From NCBI GenBank assembly GCA_963210315.1, contig OY723297.1:1798001-1862000 (forward strand): a stretch of DNA of 64,000 nt, written 5' to 3'. The DNA comes from Rhynchopus euleeides. Taxonomy: Eukaryota > Euglenozoa > Diplonemea > Diplonemida > Diplonemidae. Of this stretch, positions 34,792 to 45,868 are shown one piece after another. The position numbers and the translations under genes were made by a program. Every line of letters starts with the position of its first letter. Within the stretch, counting starts at the first letter, position 1. Below the pieces are notes generated by a model that was given only the letters and a program-made list of their open reading frames with translations, did no database searches and was not told where the DNA came from.

Positions 34792-36728
34792 AAACAAAGG
34801 CACGCGTTGCAAGCAGTGCTGTGTCGAGACCGCGGTAGGGTTCTAACACCATCCTGCTGGGGAGGGTGTGACGTGTTTGCATGGGATTCAGGCGGTTGCG
34901 CATGCTGCCATCAAACAATGCTTTCGCAGCCGGGCTGGATCTGACAGCCGAGCGAAAAGGGCCTAGATGTCCTAAAACCTGGCAGGGCATTGCAACCACC
35001 CTGCCCCACACAACGTGTGCATGGTGGGTGGGTAGGAGGTGCGGTCCCAATGGTCTCCCCTCCTTTGACACCACCGCCACCACCAACACCCGCCCTCCGG
35101 GCGCCCTGGGCAAAGAGCTTTCCCCGATCCGCGGCTTCTGTTTTGCCCTGACCCCCCGCCGACTCCTGCTTCTTTCTGAGGGTGTGTGTGTGTGTGTACG
35201 TGAGTGACGCGCGCTTTCTCCTTAAAAAAATCTGCCCCTTGTTGTGCCTTTTGCCCGTCTCCAAAGCCCACCGCCCCCCCCTGCAGCCCACCCTCGCCAG
35301 GCCTGGGTGGTGGGGGCAGCGGTGCCGGCGGCAAGGGGGCAGACTTTGTGTGCTATTCATGTCTGTGTGTGCCCTGCTGGGGGCTCGCCTCTCCCCCTTA
35401 CCCTGGTGTGAAACCATTCACGTGTGTGGCGCATTTCTTGTTGTTTTGAATGTTTATCTGAGTGGATGGGGGTGTGTGTGTGTGTGTGTGTACCCTTTTG
35501 TGGAGCTGTGCCTGTGTGTGGTAAGTACTGTTGTGTACATCGCATCAAGAGCAGGTGTGCTCGGTGCGTTTTATTTATCTCTTGCACAACGAAGCAAACC
35601 TCCCCCACCCCCACGTGTGTGGTTGCGTCGGGGGCTCGCTCGCTGCGCCCTGCACTAAACAGAGAATACGGTGAAACGTGCAGAGTGTGTGAATGCAGAG
35701 GAGAGGGAATGCCGTACCCCCACCCCACCCCACCCAGCACGCCCCCCCCACAACGCGCGCACCCCTCATCTGCTTGCTGGAAGCTTGTGCGCCCTATCCC
35801 TTCCTCGTCCCTAGCTGAGAGAGGTTGTGGGTGCCAGGCGTTGTGTTGCTGTAAGGTTGGGCCGAGAGATGTCAACTGAGCACCTCTGCAGACATGCCTG
35901 TGCCATGCTGTGGGGGGGTGGGGCAGGGTTCGTATCGCGGGAGGTTTCTCACAAAAAAATGGGGACAAAAAAAACGCGTTCGTTTTTTTTCCCTGACACC
36001 GGGGTGAAGACCCCGTTTATTGCAAAACCATTTGACTGCAGCAGTGTGCCTGTGCTCAAGAGAGATAGACAGAGATGTCGGTTTTGGAAGGCGTGTGATG
36101 GGTAGTGTGCGGATGGTGCGGCGTATTCAAGCATCGTGCGAAGCAAATGTGTGTGGGTACGGAGGAAGAAGGAGGGGAGGGGGGGGGAGAGAGAGAGAGA
36201 GAGAACCGAAAAAAACACCCATTTTTTAGTTAGAACCTCACCGTTGCCCGTGAAAAAACACCCCCCTCCCCGCCGATACGACCCACCCGCCCCCCCATCT
36301 TGCTTGGCCACACAAAGAAAGGTTTGCTCAAAAAATAGATGCGATCGCTGCTTCCCACCCCAAACCACTCAACAGGACCTACAACACACGCACACACCTG
36401 TGCCCCCCTCCGTGAACCCCCCCTCCCCCCTCCAGCTCTCTCAATAGAAGTCTCTTTGTGTGTGCAACCTATCGGCGGACTTCCAAGCTTGCCCGTGTCG
36501 GAGGGGGAGGAGTGACCTGTCGCGCCTCCGGCTGCGACCTCCCCTTTCTTACATTTCCCTGCACCCCCCACCCCCCCACACCACCTCCGGGGAAAGGGGA
36601 CGGGCGCCGCGCAGCGGGTGAACTCACCCCCCCCCCCCTCCCCCCTCCCCCGTTCTAGTTAGCTCTTCTCCCCCACCCCCCCCTCCCCCGCCCCCTCCGT
36701 CCCCACCTCGCTAGCAAGCACCCTCGCA
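34792..36728. other. Intergenic, simple-sequence rich
   Basis: The region contains GT-repeat stretches (35180-35200, 35470-35490), an AG-rich run (36186-36203) and C tracts (36630-36650). No gene or RNA is recognisable. The last 60 bp before 36729 are pyrimidine-rich, like the upstream of the other start codons here. Confidence 0.55.
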
Positions 36729-37487
36729 ATGGAGGTCCGTATCTGCCTGCGGAGCCTTGCATCCGGTGCTGGGGAGGGCATTGTTGAAGTTGCCGAATCC
36801 GGTTCGGTGTGGGATCTGAAGCTGGCGGTGTACGACCTGTTCGGGACGAAGCCGGAGGAGCAGGAGCTTGTCCTCGGTGGGGAGAACCTCGACGACGATG
36901 AGGAGCTGTTGGAGGACCTGCCCCTCTCGCCGTGGAGCGTGGTGGAGGCGCGGGAAACTGCGAAGCAGCGCGCGCAGCACCACCTCAGACGCTGCTCCAT
37001 CGCCGGCACCCCGGCAGAGCTCCTCGCTGCTGTCAAGAAGGGCGACATCCCTCTCGCCGCATCCCTCCTAGAGGCAGGCGTTGATGTGAACTGCCGTTCC
37101 TCCGGGCGCTACTCCGCGCAGACGCCCCTCCACTGCAGCACCGAAAGGGGGGACTACGACATGTCTGCCTTTCTCGTGTCCCACGGGGCTGACCTGGATG
37201 CCCTCGATTACTTCGGGGACACCCCTCTGCACAACACGGCGAAGCTCGGGGATGTCCCCCTCGCAAGGCTTCTCATCGACTCAGCCGCTTCCCTCGACAT
37301 CCGCAACAGCACGGAGCAGACGCCTCTGATGCTCGCCGTTGCGCACGACCATCTCTGCGTATCATCCCTTCTGCTCGCATCTGGGTGTGACCACACCATC
37401 CTCGATTCGGAGGGTTCCGTTGCATGCCATTTCGCCAAGACGAAGGAAATGTACCGCCTCTTCCCAAAGAAAGGTGTCTATCAGTGA
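36729..37487 (+). CDS. Ubiquitin-like/ankyrin-repeat protein
   Basis: A single-exon frame of 252 residues. Residues 1-75 have the pattern of a ubiquitin-like beta-grasp domain (MEVRICLRSL start, VWDLKLAVYDLFG, EEQELVLGGENLDDDEEL, echoing ubiquitin's K-x-x-I and Q-x-L-x-x-x-G-x-x-L-x-D). Residues about 97-232 form four ankyrin repeats, three beginning with the canonical TPLH or TPLM (for example TPLHCSTERGDYDMSAFLVSHGADLD and TPLHNTAKLGDVPLARLLID). The short tail is basic. It lacks a di-glycine end, so it is not a conjugated modifier. An adaptor that links a proteasome- or ubiquitin-related surface to an ankyrin-bound client is the natural inference, but no specific orthologue is recognised. 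No membrane segment or signal peptide. Confidence 0.8.
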   Translation: MEVRICLRSLASGAGEGIVEVAESGSVWDLKLAVYDLFGTKPEEQELVLGGENLDDDEELLEDLPLSPWSVVEARETAKQRAQHHLRRCSIAGTPAELLAAVKKGDIPLAASLLEAGVDVNCRSSGRYSAQTPLHCSTERGDYDMSAFLVSHGADLDALDYFGDTPLHNTAKLGDVPLARLLIDSAASLDIRNSTEQTPLMLAVAHDHLCVSSLLLASGCDHTILDSEGSVACHFAKTKEMYRLFPKKGVYQ

Positions 37488-37656
37488 TCCGTGAGGTTGT
37501 GAGTTGGGAAGGGGAGAGAGTGTTGCGAGCCCGTGGGGTGCCTCCCGCACACAGTGTGTGGGGGAGGTGGGGAGGGGGGGGGATCAAAATCGGTGGAGTG
37601 CTTCAACGCTCCGGGTGCGGCCTGCGTCGGCCTAAACACACAAAAGAAGAAGGAAT
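37488..37656. other. Spacer between ankyrin gene and K1
   Basis: This 169-bp 3' flank has a G-rich stretch around 37560-37582 and nothing else recognisable. Confidence 0.5.
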
Positions 37657-37764
37657 GGGGGGTCTTTGCTGGTCGACAAACTTCGACAAACTTCTTCAGT
37701 TTTCAGCCAATTCAACAGGAAATGCACCAAAATGCACTGACGACCACCCCGTAGCGAAGACCCC
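37657..37764. mobile_element. K-family mini-MITE, copy K1
   Basis: A 108-bp element with ends GGGGGGTCTTTGCTGGTCGA and TAGCGAAGACCCCC and flanks AAT/AAT (37654-37656 and 37765-37767). It shares the inner word AAATGCACCAAAATGCAC with the left part of K2 near 52330-52347. Confidence 0.85.
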
Positions 37765-40737
37765 CAATGGTTGCGGTTTTGATCCCCACCCCCCCCCCCC
37801 CCCCCTCCCCTCCCCACCCCCACTCACCACCTGCTCCCTCTCCCACCCCCCTGCAACGTGTGTGGGTGTCTTTATCTCATCTCAGACATTCTGATTTTCA
37901 GCGGATTGCTCGGTGGTGTGGGGGGGGGGGGGAGCTCCCTGCGATGGAAGAGAACAAGTGGGGCGCAGTGTCGTGAGGGGGTGTGTCAGACAAGATGTCT
38001 TTTTTTTATTGCTCTTTTGGTGTCAATGGGATGCCAAAAAAAGGAAGGCAGCATTGGGGGTGGGGGGGGGGTGGAGAAGAAGAGCTGCGTTGTTTCGACA
38101 AAAGGGGGGGTGGGGGAAGGGGGGGTGTCTGTCCGAACGAATCAGTGATTTTTTTGTTCAGTTCCTGAAGATGCCGATTTATTACGTTGGGGAGGCCCCA
38201 GCCTCTGAACATGGCGGTGTGCCTGCCTGGAATGTCGAATATCAGCACGGGGTCATCCCCCCCTGGCCAGTCTTGCCGGGACGAACGATATCACCATCAG
38301 GCCATCCCCTACCCCACCCCCCAACATTGATCCGCTGTGGCTGTCTGCCATCCCGGCGCCATGACCAGCTGGCAGTATGCCTTGGAAGGTGTGCACTGTG
38401 TGCCCGTGTGGGCAAAGTGAAAGTCGTTCCGCTCGGTGTGTGATTTTTCTTTCTGTCCTCCACACCCCCACCCCCACCCCCCCCCCCCCCCTAGCACCAA
38501 ACGGAGGAAAACTGAGACACGGCAAAAAAAGGGGGCGTGATGCAGAGTGCCACACAACACTCACTCCCGCATGGGGGGTGAGGTGTGTGCGTTTCGCCGC
38601 TGCCTCTCTCTTCCCGATTGTTCCTGCCCCACCCGTCGCGCACGTCCCCCCCCCCCTCTCCCCGTATCTAGTGACGTGTCGAAAAAAAATGTTCCATTTT
38701 TTTTTGCGCCTTTCCGGCGAGCGCCGAGTTTCGCCCGTGAAACGGCAGCAAAGCGTGCCCCCCGGTCTGTAGTGGTGGTTGCGCACCTTTGTGGTGCCGG
38801 GCATCCCTCCTTCCCCCCTCTACGCATCCCCTGCCTTGGTTTTGCCCGAAAGTATGTCTTGGAGCATACTGCCACTGAGGGTCGTCGGTGCCCAAAGAAT
38901 CCGTCAAAAATGATGACGCGGGGGGTGGTGGGGTGGGGGGCGGGGCCGTGGTGTTTATGTGTGCTGTCTGAGCTTTTTTTTTTTCAACAGAAGAAAAAAG
39001 GCTGGTTTTTCGCCGTTCTGCTTCTTTTTTTTTAGCCTTCTGCGTGGGTTGCCGTTCTTATTTAGTTCCTTCGGAAATATTCTGTGCGTTTATTTTTGGT
39101 CGACCACCCCTCCCCCTCTCCCCCCCCACACACACTCTTCCCCCGCCCCCCTTCCCCTCGCACACCTGTCCAGGGTGCCGCGTACGCACAACCCAACAGG
39201 GCCGCCGGCCGCGATCCAAATCACGGTTATCATATGCTGCCGTGTTTATTTTTGCCACCCCACAGACTGCGAAATCATAGGGGTGGGTTCTGCGACACCC
39301 TTTTCCTTGGGAGTGACTGGCGGCCTTGCCGCGTGTCACCAAGGATCTCCTGGGTGGGCTGTTTTCGTGCACGAACAATCTCGCTTGGGTTAGGCTCGCA
39401 ATGAAACAATAATGGGCACGACTGTAGCGAGGACCACCTTCTCCGGGGGGGGAGAAACCCGTTGCCCCGCAACAGTTTTCGGCGGGTTTCACCTCGAAAT
39501 AGGAGGGGCTGCACCGCCGTTTTTTGTGATGGGCACCGAGCGAAGACAGCCCGCGGTGGGGTATTCCTTCAAAAAAATACTTCACAAAACGGCAACCGCC
39601 TTCGGTTGTGCACACATCACACAGCCAAGCCCACCCCGAATTTCCGGATTTCGCAGTCTGACACCTTCACCAACGCAACACAGCCCCGTCCCTCGGCCCC
39701 GTGCGCCCCATCTCCAGTCTCGATCGAGGCTTGCTTTGCTGTTCTATTCCCCTTCCAGGGGGCGGGGGGTGTAGCGTGTTTTTGAGCAAAATGTTTTTGG
39801 AAGCCCCCACTCCCCTTACCCCCCCCCCCCCCCACACACACACACACCCACAAACACGCGAATATTCTTGTAGTGTTAGAAGACACCGGGGATTGGCTCG
39901 TTGTGTGCAAATCCCCTATTGTGTGTATGGGACGCGGCAGGCCAGCGGCAACCCCCAGCAACCCCTCCTGGCATGTCGAGGTGGACCACTTTTCCAGTTG
40001 AACAGTTCAACAGCTCGACAACTGGTTGGCAACACTGTTAGAGAAACAGGTTTATAGGGGGCGGTGAAGCTTGCAGCCCCGAGGGGCTGCGGCTGCACTA
40101 ACACAGAAACCCAAAAACAGGTTGTCAGCGGTCAGTGGTCTTGTCGCTTGTCTTGCCATGTCTGCCCCTGTCGACCGCGTCATGCGCAGCCATGCACTCT
40201 ACTCATCGGCCTGTCTCAGAGAAGAATTCAAACGCCCGATGTTGTCAAAGTGCGTTCTTTTTCCTTTGGGTCTTTTTTCGCTCTGTGCTGAGTCCTGCAA
40301 TATGTTTGACATCTAAAATGATGCGAGGGCTCAAAGAACGTCCACAGACAGGCAAGGAGAAAGTACAGCATTCTCCTCAAGTTACTCCTGCGCAGAGCTA
40401 ATATCTATTTCTCTCTCTCTTCTCTCCAACACTCCAACATTCTTTTTTCTTCTGTTCTTGCCGTTTGCATCAACGCATAACGTGTGCCCCGAGATGAGCG
40501 CACGGCTTTTCCAAAAACAAACAAAATACTGAGTATAACCTTCTTCCCACCATACACCTTTTCTCCTTTGTTTTCATTCAACCGTGCGTCGGTGCCGAGG
40601 CAGGGCGGTGATGGGGAACACGCGTGGGCCACACGCGTTGAGATATTTTTTTTTTGCTTTTTTGCTAGTCTTGCCGGCCCGTTTGGCTTGTGTTGGGCTA
40701 ACCTTCTTCTTTGCAAACAATCAGCACGGTCCCGCCC

Positions 40738-40843
40738 TCTGTGTCAGACCCACCAAAGGAAAAGAGGAAGAGGCGACGTAAGGCAATGCCTCCGTGCGGC
40801 CAGGAGAACACGAAACAGCGACCCCCCCTCACCGGGGGACGCT
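40738..40843. repeat. Dispersed repeat T, copy 1
   Basis: The sequence AATGCCTCCGTGCGGCCAGG with flanking GAACACGAAACAGCGACC and a C-tract CTCACCGGGGGAC end recurs at 42057-42118 (shorter) and on the other strand at about 50950-51050 with the upstream ACCAAAGGAAAAGAGGAAGA included. Non-coding in all contexts. Confidence 0.75.
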
Positions 40844-42056
40844 ACGAACACGGCCAAAAAAATGTTCAAGTCGTTCAACAAAACACACGCCAAGACAGCA
40901 AGGTCACAGTAGACGAGAGAGGCGGCGCGGATCGGCTTGAAACGAGCGGTCCATGTACCCCCCGGTGTCGCTCAGAACCTATCCCGCACTGAATCTGAAC
41001 GGAGCCTTGAGAGGAGACGACGGGCGGTAGAAGAAGGCTGTGGCGTGGGGTGTGTGTGGGGGAGAGGGGGGGCTACATTTGCGAATCGGGAGGTTTTTGG
41101 TTTTGCCTGTGTGGCAGGCCACCCCCCCCAGTTTCTTGTGCCATGGGTTGCACCCGCCAGAATCTCGTTGCAGCAAAGCTGTGCCCCCTTTTTGGGTTCA
41201 CCATTCCGCTGTGCTGCGGAGTGTATTTCCTCTTAGCCCTCTTCCGTTCTTCTCTCTGAAACCTGCCTCGTCAGGACAGGGTGAAAACCATGATTTGTCA
41301 GGAGTGTGGAGCAACACATCAAGGTCGGTATGAGCCAAGAAGGGCCCAAGCTTTGCTAGGAGACGATGTGTGTGCCTCTTATCCTCGTGGAAAAGGGCGC
41401 ACAGGCAAACAAACGGGGGATGGGGGTGGGCTGTGCAGAACACCCAATCACCCGCCCATCCACCCCACTCCACCCCCCAACCTTCCCCAGGTCCCTTCAC
41501 CCCTTCCCCCGACTGCCCGTTCGGCATATTGACTGCAACAAAGAACCAACATTGCGAGAGGGTGTTGAGAATTGCTTTTACCGTCGCTCTCGACAAAAAT
41601 CTCCCCCCGTCCCCCGCAACTGCCCAGCCCAACGCCGGAGTATGGTGTATGGTGCTGCATCCGCCCTTCTATACCCCCGTGCCAGTTCAGTGTCAAAATG
41701 GCATCCACCGAAATAAGTGTCCACACTCGCAAGTTTCAACAATGCCCGGTGGCTGCATGCGCTCGCAAGGCAGGTGTTGCGTGCAGATTAAGTGGGCGTG
41801 TCAAATATGATGGGCCACAGTTGCACATTACGCACCTGCCATGAGATGCCTCATATGGGGGCTCTGTGAGTAAGCGATGCTTCCAAAAACAACTCCCCCC
41901 CGCTAGCGGTATCAATTGTGTTGGTTTGGCCCCAAGAAACATATATAATGCAGAACGCATAACGAACCAGCAGTGTGTGCTCAACACAAAGTAGTCCGAG
42001 ATCTGTTTCTCCCACAGCTGCTGGGCGGGGTGTCTGCCAGCGAAAAAGAGGCCCCT

Positions 42057-42118
42057 CCAGGCAATGCCCCCGTGCGGCCAGGAGAACACGAAACAGCGAC
42101 CCCCCCTCACCGGGGGAC
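42057..42118. repeat. Dispersed repeat T, copy 2
   Basis: This copy keeps only the 60-bp core found at 40780-40843, with CCCCGTGCGG in place of TCCGTGCGG. The common end CACCGGGGGAC suggests a defined boundary. Confidence 0.7.
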
Positions 42119-45100
42119 ACACAGATATATATCCTCACGTTTGTAGAGAACAAGCCAAGGGGATAATGGAATGCCCACTTTTGACCACAGAACAGGACAC
42201 CTGGCAAAGGTGTTGAATAGACACGCGGGGGCTCTGAGTTTGGGGGTGGGGGACATGCCTTGTTTGCCTGGCAAAAAACAAACCCCCCCCCCCCCCCGGC
42301 ATTGCATTGTGCACACACCGTTGCAAGGGGCTTTCCGATACTGTCCTCTTCTACCTGCCACGGACGTCCCTTGTCGGGTCATGTGTGCGTGTCGATGCCT
42401 GTGTGTTCCTGCGTACGTTACCAAAAAAAATCAAAAGAGCTACCCCACCCCGCCAAAAAAAAGGGGGAACGTGATTCCGCGATTGTTCACCCCCTGCCCC
42501 CCTCCCCCCTACTCTCCCTCTCTCCATCCCTCTATGTGTGTGTTCGGGAGAGAAGAACAAAACAGAGGAAAAATCCCCCCACCCCCCACCCCACCGCTCT
42601 GTGCGGTGCAGAGCAGATTCTGTGTTTAGGGGGTGCTGTGTTTTGCCCCCCCCCCCCCCCCCCACCCCGCCCACCAACACCCCCAAAAGCTCTCCCCTCC
42701 CCTCCCCCCACCTTCTGATTCTTCTGCAGGCTTCTTCTGGGTTCTCATCCCCATGTTTTTTTTGCAGATATTTCTTCCCCCATTTTTTCGACCTCCGTTC
42801 TCTCTTTTTTTGTCTTGCATCGGGAACACATCAAAGATGCGAGAGTGGCATGCTGCCGCTGTTCTTCCTGCCTGTGAGCCGGGCGGGTCTCCGTGCTTTT
42901 TCTGCATCACATTCAGAGGGGGTGGGGTGGGGGCGGGTTATTCCCAAGCAATCATCGAGGGGGGTTCGAAATGCCCAACCACACACACAGCTTGTGACAA
43001 ATAGTCTTACTTTTCTGCAACATTGCCCGCGGGGACTTGCAGGTGGCTGCCGTGCCATCGGGCGGTGTGGCGGTGGGTGGGGGGGGGTGAAAACCTTTTC
43101 TCTCGCACCCTGCTCTGAGATCATCCCCATTCGGGCAGCCTCAGAGACCGCTTGGAGCGGCTCTCTGCTAAAAAGCTTGGCGTGTGTGGTGTGGAGGGGG
43201 GGATTTTTCGCATCAAGTATTGAAGCTGTGCTTGGCACAGCCTTTGCGGAACCCCACCCCATTTCATTTCTGGTATCCTTTGCACCGTGCACCTCCCCCT
43301 CCCCCCCTTCATCTTCGTCGCATTGCAAAGCTGTTTTGAAGGGATCCTCGTGGGCATATCCTGCCCCAAACCCCCCCCCCCCACGATCCTCAGCTGCTAG
43401 AAAGCTAGAAAATGCTGGTTTTCTTCTGCCTTTTCTGGCCTATTCCTCACCCTCCCACCTTATCCGGAGCAAGCCACCACCACACACACGCATACAGCTG
43501 TGATAAAAACGCGTTTGTGAACCCGTTTTACCCCCCCTGCATGTGTTGGTTTTGAGCGACCCCACACCCTCACCTTCGGGGTGGGGGTGGGGGTGGTGGT
43601 GGTTCGGTGTTCTGCGCGTTGGTTAGAGTGTTTCGGGGCAAAGGGTCATCTGATGCAATACGACGATTTCTCAAGGGGCCCGGGGCAGAGGTGGCCTGGC
43701 TTTAATAGAGAACGTAGAGAACGGCGGGTGGTACGTGTCCTGCAATGAGGAGGTGACATCGGTAGGTTTTGTTCCAGCTGGTCTTCTTGCTGAGTGGGGT
43801 CTTCGGCCCCACCCAGCCTGCCCACCCTGTGGCAATATACTCAGTTTTGGACAAACTTTGTGAAGAAAACGCGCGCGTGTTTATGCACACCAGAGCAAGC
43901 ACGCACAACCCCGTTAGCGCCAGCGACGGCCGAACCCCCGATCATGGCCTGTCAACCCTCTGAGTGGGAAGTTCATTTAGCTACGCTGGCCAACAACAAA
44001 GCCCACTCATATGAGAGTCTGCTTAGTAACACTTGTGCATAGCACACCCGTCTCGCACGTCCTCGGCATCTCTAGAGCGGGGAGAGCTGCGGTCGTGGAT
44101 ACCAAAAAGGCAATGTGATCCCCCATGTTATGTGTCCTGTGTTCCGTTTCTGAGTGTGTATGTGGAGCGACGTGCTGACCTGTGGGCTTGAAAGGTAGGT
44201 TACTAGGCCTGCCCCTGCCAGGTGCCACCGGCGCTTTCCAAACGACTCTTGTGTGTGTGTTGTACGCTTCAACAACCCCCCTGCCTCGCACAACCTGCAT
44301 ACATAACGAGTGAAGGGTGATCGTTCTTGTGCTCCCTTCTACTACTATTTCACTACCCCCTGCCTCGACTCCAGTGCGTGTGGCAATTTGGGCCAAAAAA
44401 AGAGGTGCAGTGGCGGCGAAGGCTGAGTTACCTCCCCCCCCCCGGCCCAGCCAGAAATCGAGTCGCGTGTGCTTGGTGCTGAGTGGGTGAAAAAACGAAG
44501 GGTGTCATGCATTGTTGTCGTGCCAAAAAATGACAACAGCCCTTCTCGCCAGAGGGGTGCAAACTGGGGTGGGGGTGGGGTGGTGCAAAGTGTGGGTGAA
44601 TTCAGCAGAAGAACGGAATATATAAGTCTTCATTCATAACGAAAAGAAAAGAAAACGCATGAGGATCGGCAAGAAAAATGAAGAAGAAATCAACAAAAGT
44701 TTCTCTCCCACTCCAGTCTGTCTGGAGAGCGTGTGTGCAGTGCTCACACTCTGCGCACCCTCCCATTTTTTTGCCTCTGCATCCCTCCACCCCCCCCCCC
44801 CCCCCACACACACACACCCGATCTTCCTTTCTCGTTTATTTGTTGTTTTCTCGTCCATTCCTTTCTCGTTCTTTCTCCACACCAAGCCACGTCGCCGTGT
44901 TCTTCGTGCTGCAAAAAAAAAGAAAGGCAAGAAAAAAAACGAAATCCCAGAAAAGCAAAAGCAGCTGGCATGCCCGACAGACCAGGGCGGGACAGGAAAA
45001 AAATGAAAATGAAACAAAAAGCAGTGCCCTGAAGTGCCGGGGATGTGGGAGCCTGGAGGCAGTGCTCATTTCTCACCCCCCCCCCCCCCCCCACCCACCC

Positions 45101-45133
45101 ACCCACACACGGTGGACTCCCACCCCCTGGGGC

Positions 45134-45262
45134 GGGGGTCTGGGCGAGTGGGGGTCTGGACCCCCGCGAGTGGGGGTCTGGACCCCCGCTAGCGGGAGTC
45201 TGCCCTGCTATTTTTGGTGCCCAGACGACCCCCGCGAGCGGGGGTCTGGACCCCCGATATTC
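45134..45262. repeat. Tandem inverted words GGGGTCTGGACCCC
   Basis: Four or five copies of GCGAGTGGGGGTCTGGACCC occur in about 130 bp. Each contains the near-palindrome GGGGGTCTGGACCCCC. The GTCTGGAC core also occurs in the 31-bp satellite at 57.6-58.4 kb, probably by chance. Confidence 0.65.
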
Positions 45263-45868
45263 CGATATCCCAAAAAGGTGCACCCTGACGTGTGGGAGTC
45301 CACCGTGCACCCTGGCACCCACCTCCGATTTTGCATTTCCGCCATGTGTCGTATTGCGCCGCTACACTACATCACCCTCACAGGCCCTGCTGCCACAGCA
45401 CCGGGCTGTGGGAGGGGCAGGGAAGGAGGTGGTGCACAGCGGCGGGTTCCCTGTGCGATTAGGGAGGGCTGTTGTGTGGTTCCCGCACGCGCCTCGCTGA
45501 GCCACCCCAACCCCCACCCCACCACACACACAAATACACACCCCTCCCTCTCCCTCTTTCCCAAGCATTATTTTTCGCTGGGCTCGTCTGGCACGTATAG
45601 CTGGTCGGAGCGCACAGCCCAACACAACGCCTTCTCTCTTCGCTTCCCCCTGTCCCAGAGAGGGTTGAACCAGGGGTGTGGCAATAGTGCCGGCGTGTGT
45701 GAGGCGTGTTAAAAAACCCCCCCCATTCCTCCCGAGACTTCTCGTTGCCCTTTGTTCGAACCGCCTTCTCGCCGCACACGCCCCCGCCCCGCCCTCCCCT
45801 CTCTCTCCTCTCCCTCCCTGGGTGAGGTCGCCCCGCTTCCTTTCCCCTCCCGCTCCGTCCCCGCGACG

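Larger units (their letters stand above)
37768..45868. other. 8.1-kb gene-poor region with low-complexity tracts and short repeats
   Basis: No open frame on either strand has a recognisable domain or consistent coding character. The region carries many C tracts (37790-37806, 38478-38492, 42282-42297, 42643-42662, 44790-44805), T-rich and GT-rich runs, the dispersed repeat T (40738-40843, 42057-42118) and an array of GGGGTCTGGACCCCC inverted words (45134-45262). The final 150 bp before the kinesin start are pyrimidine-rich and probably hold its 5' leader. Confidence 0.5.
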
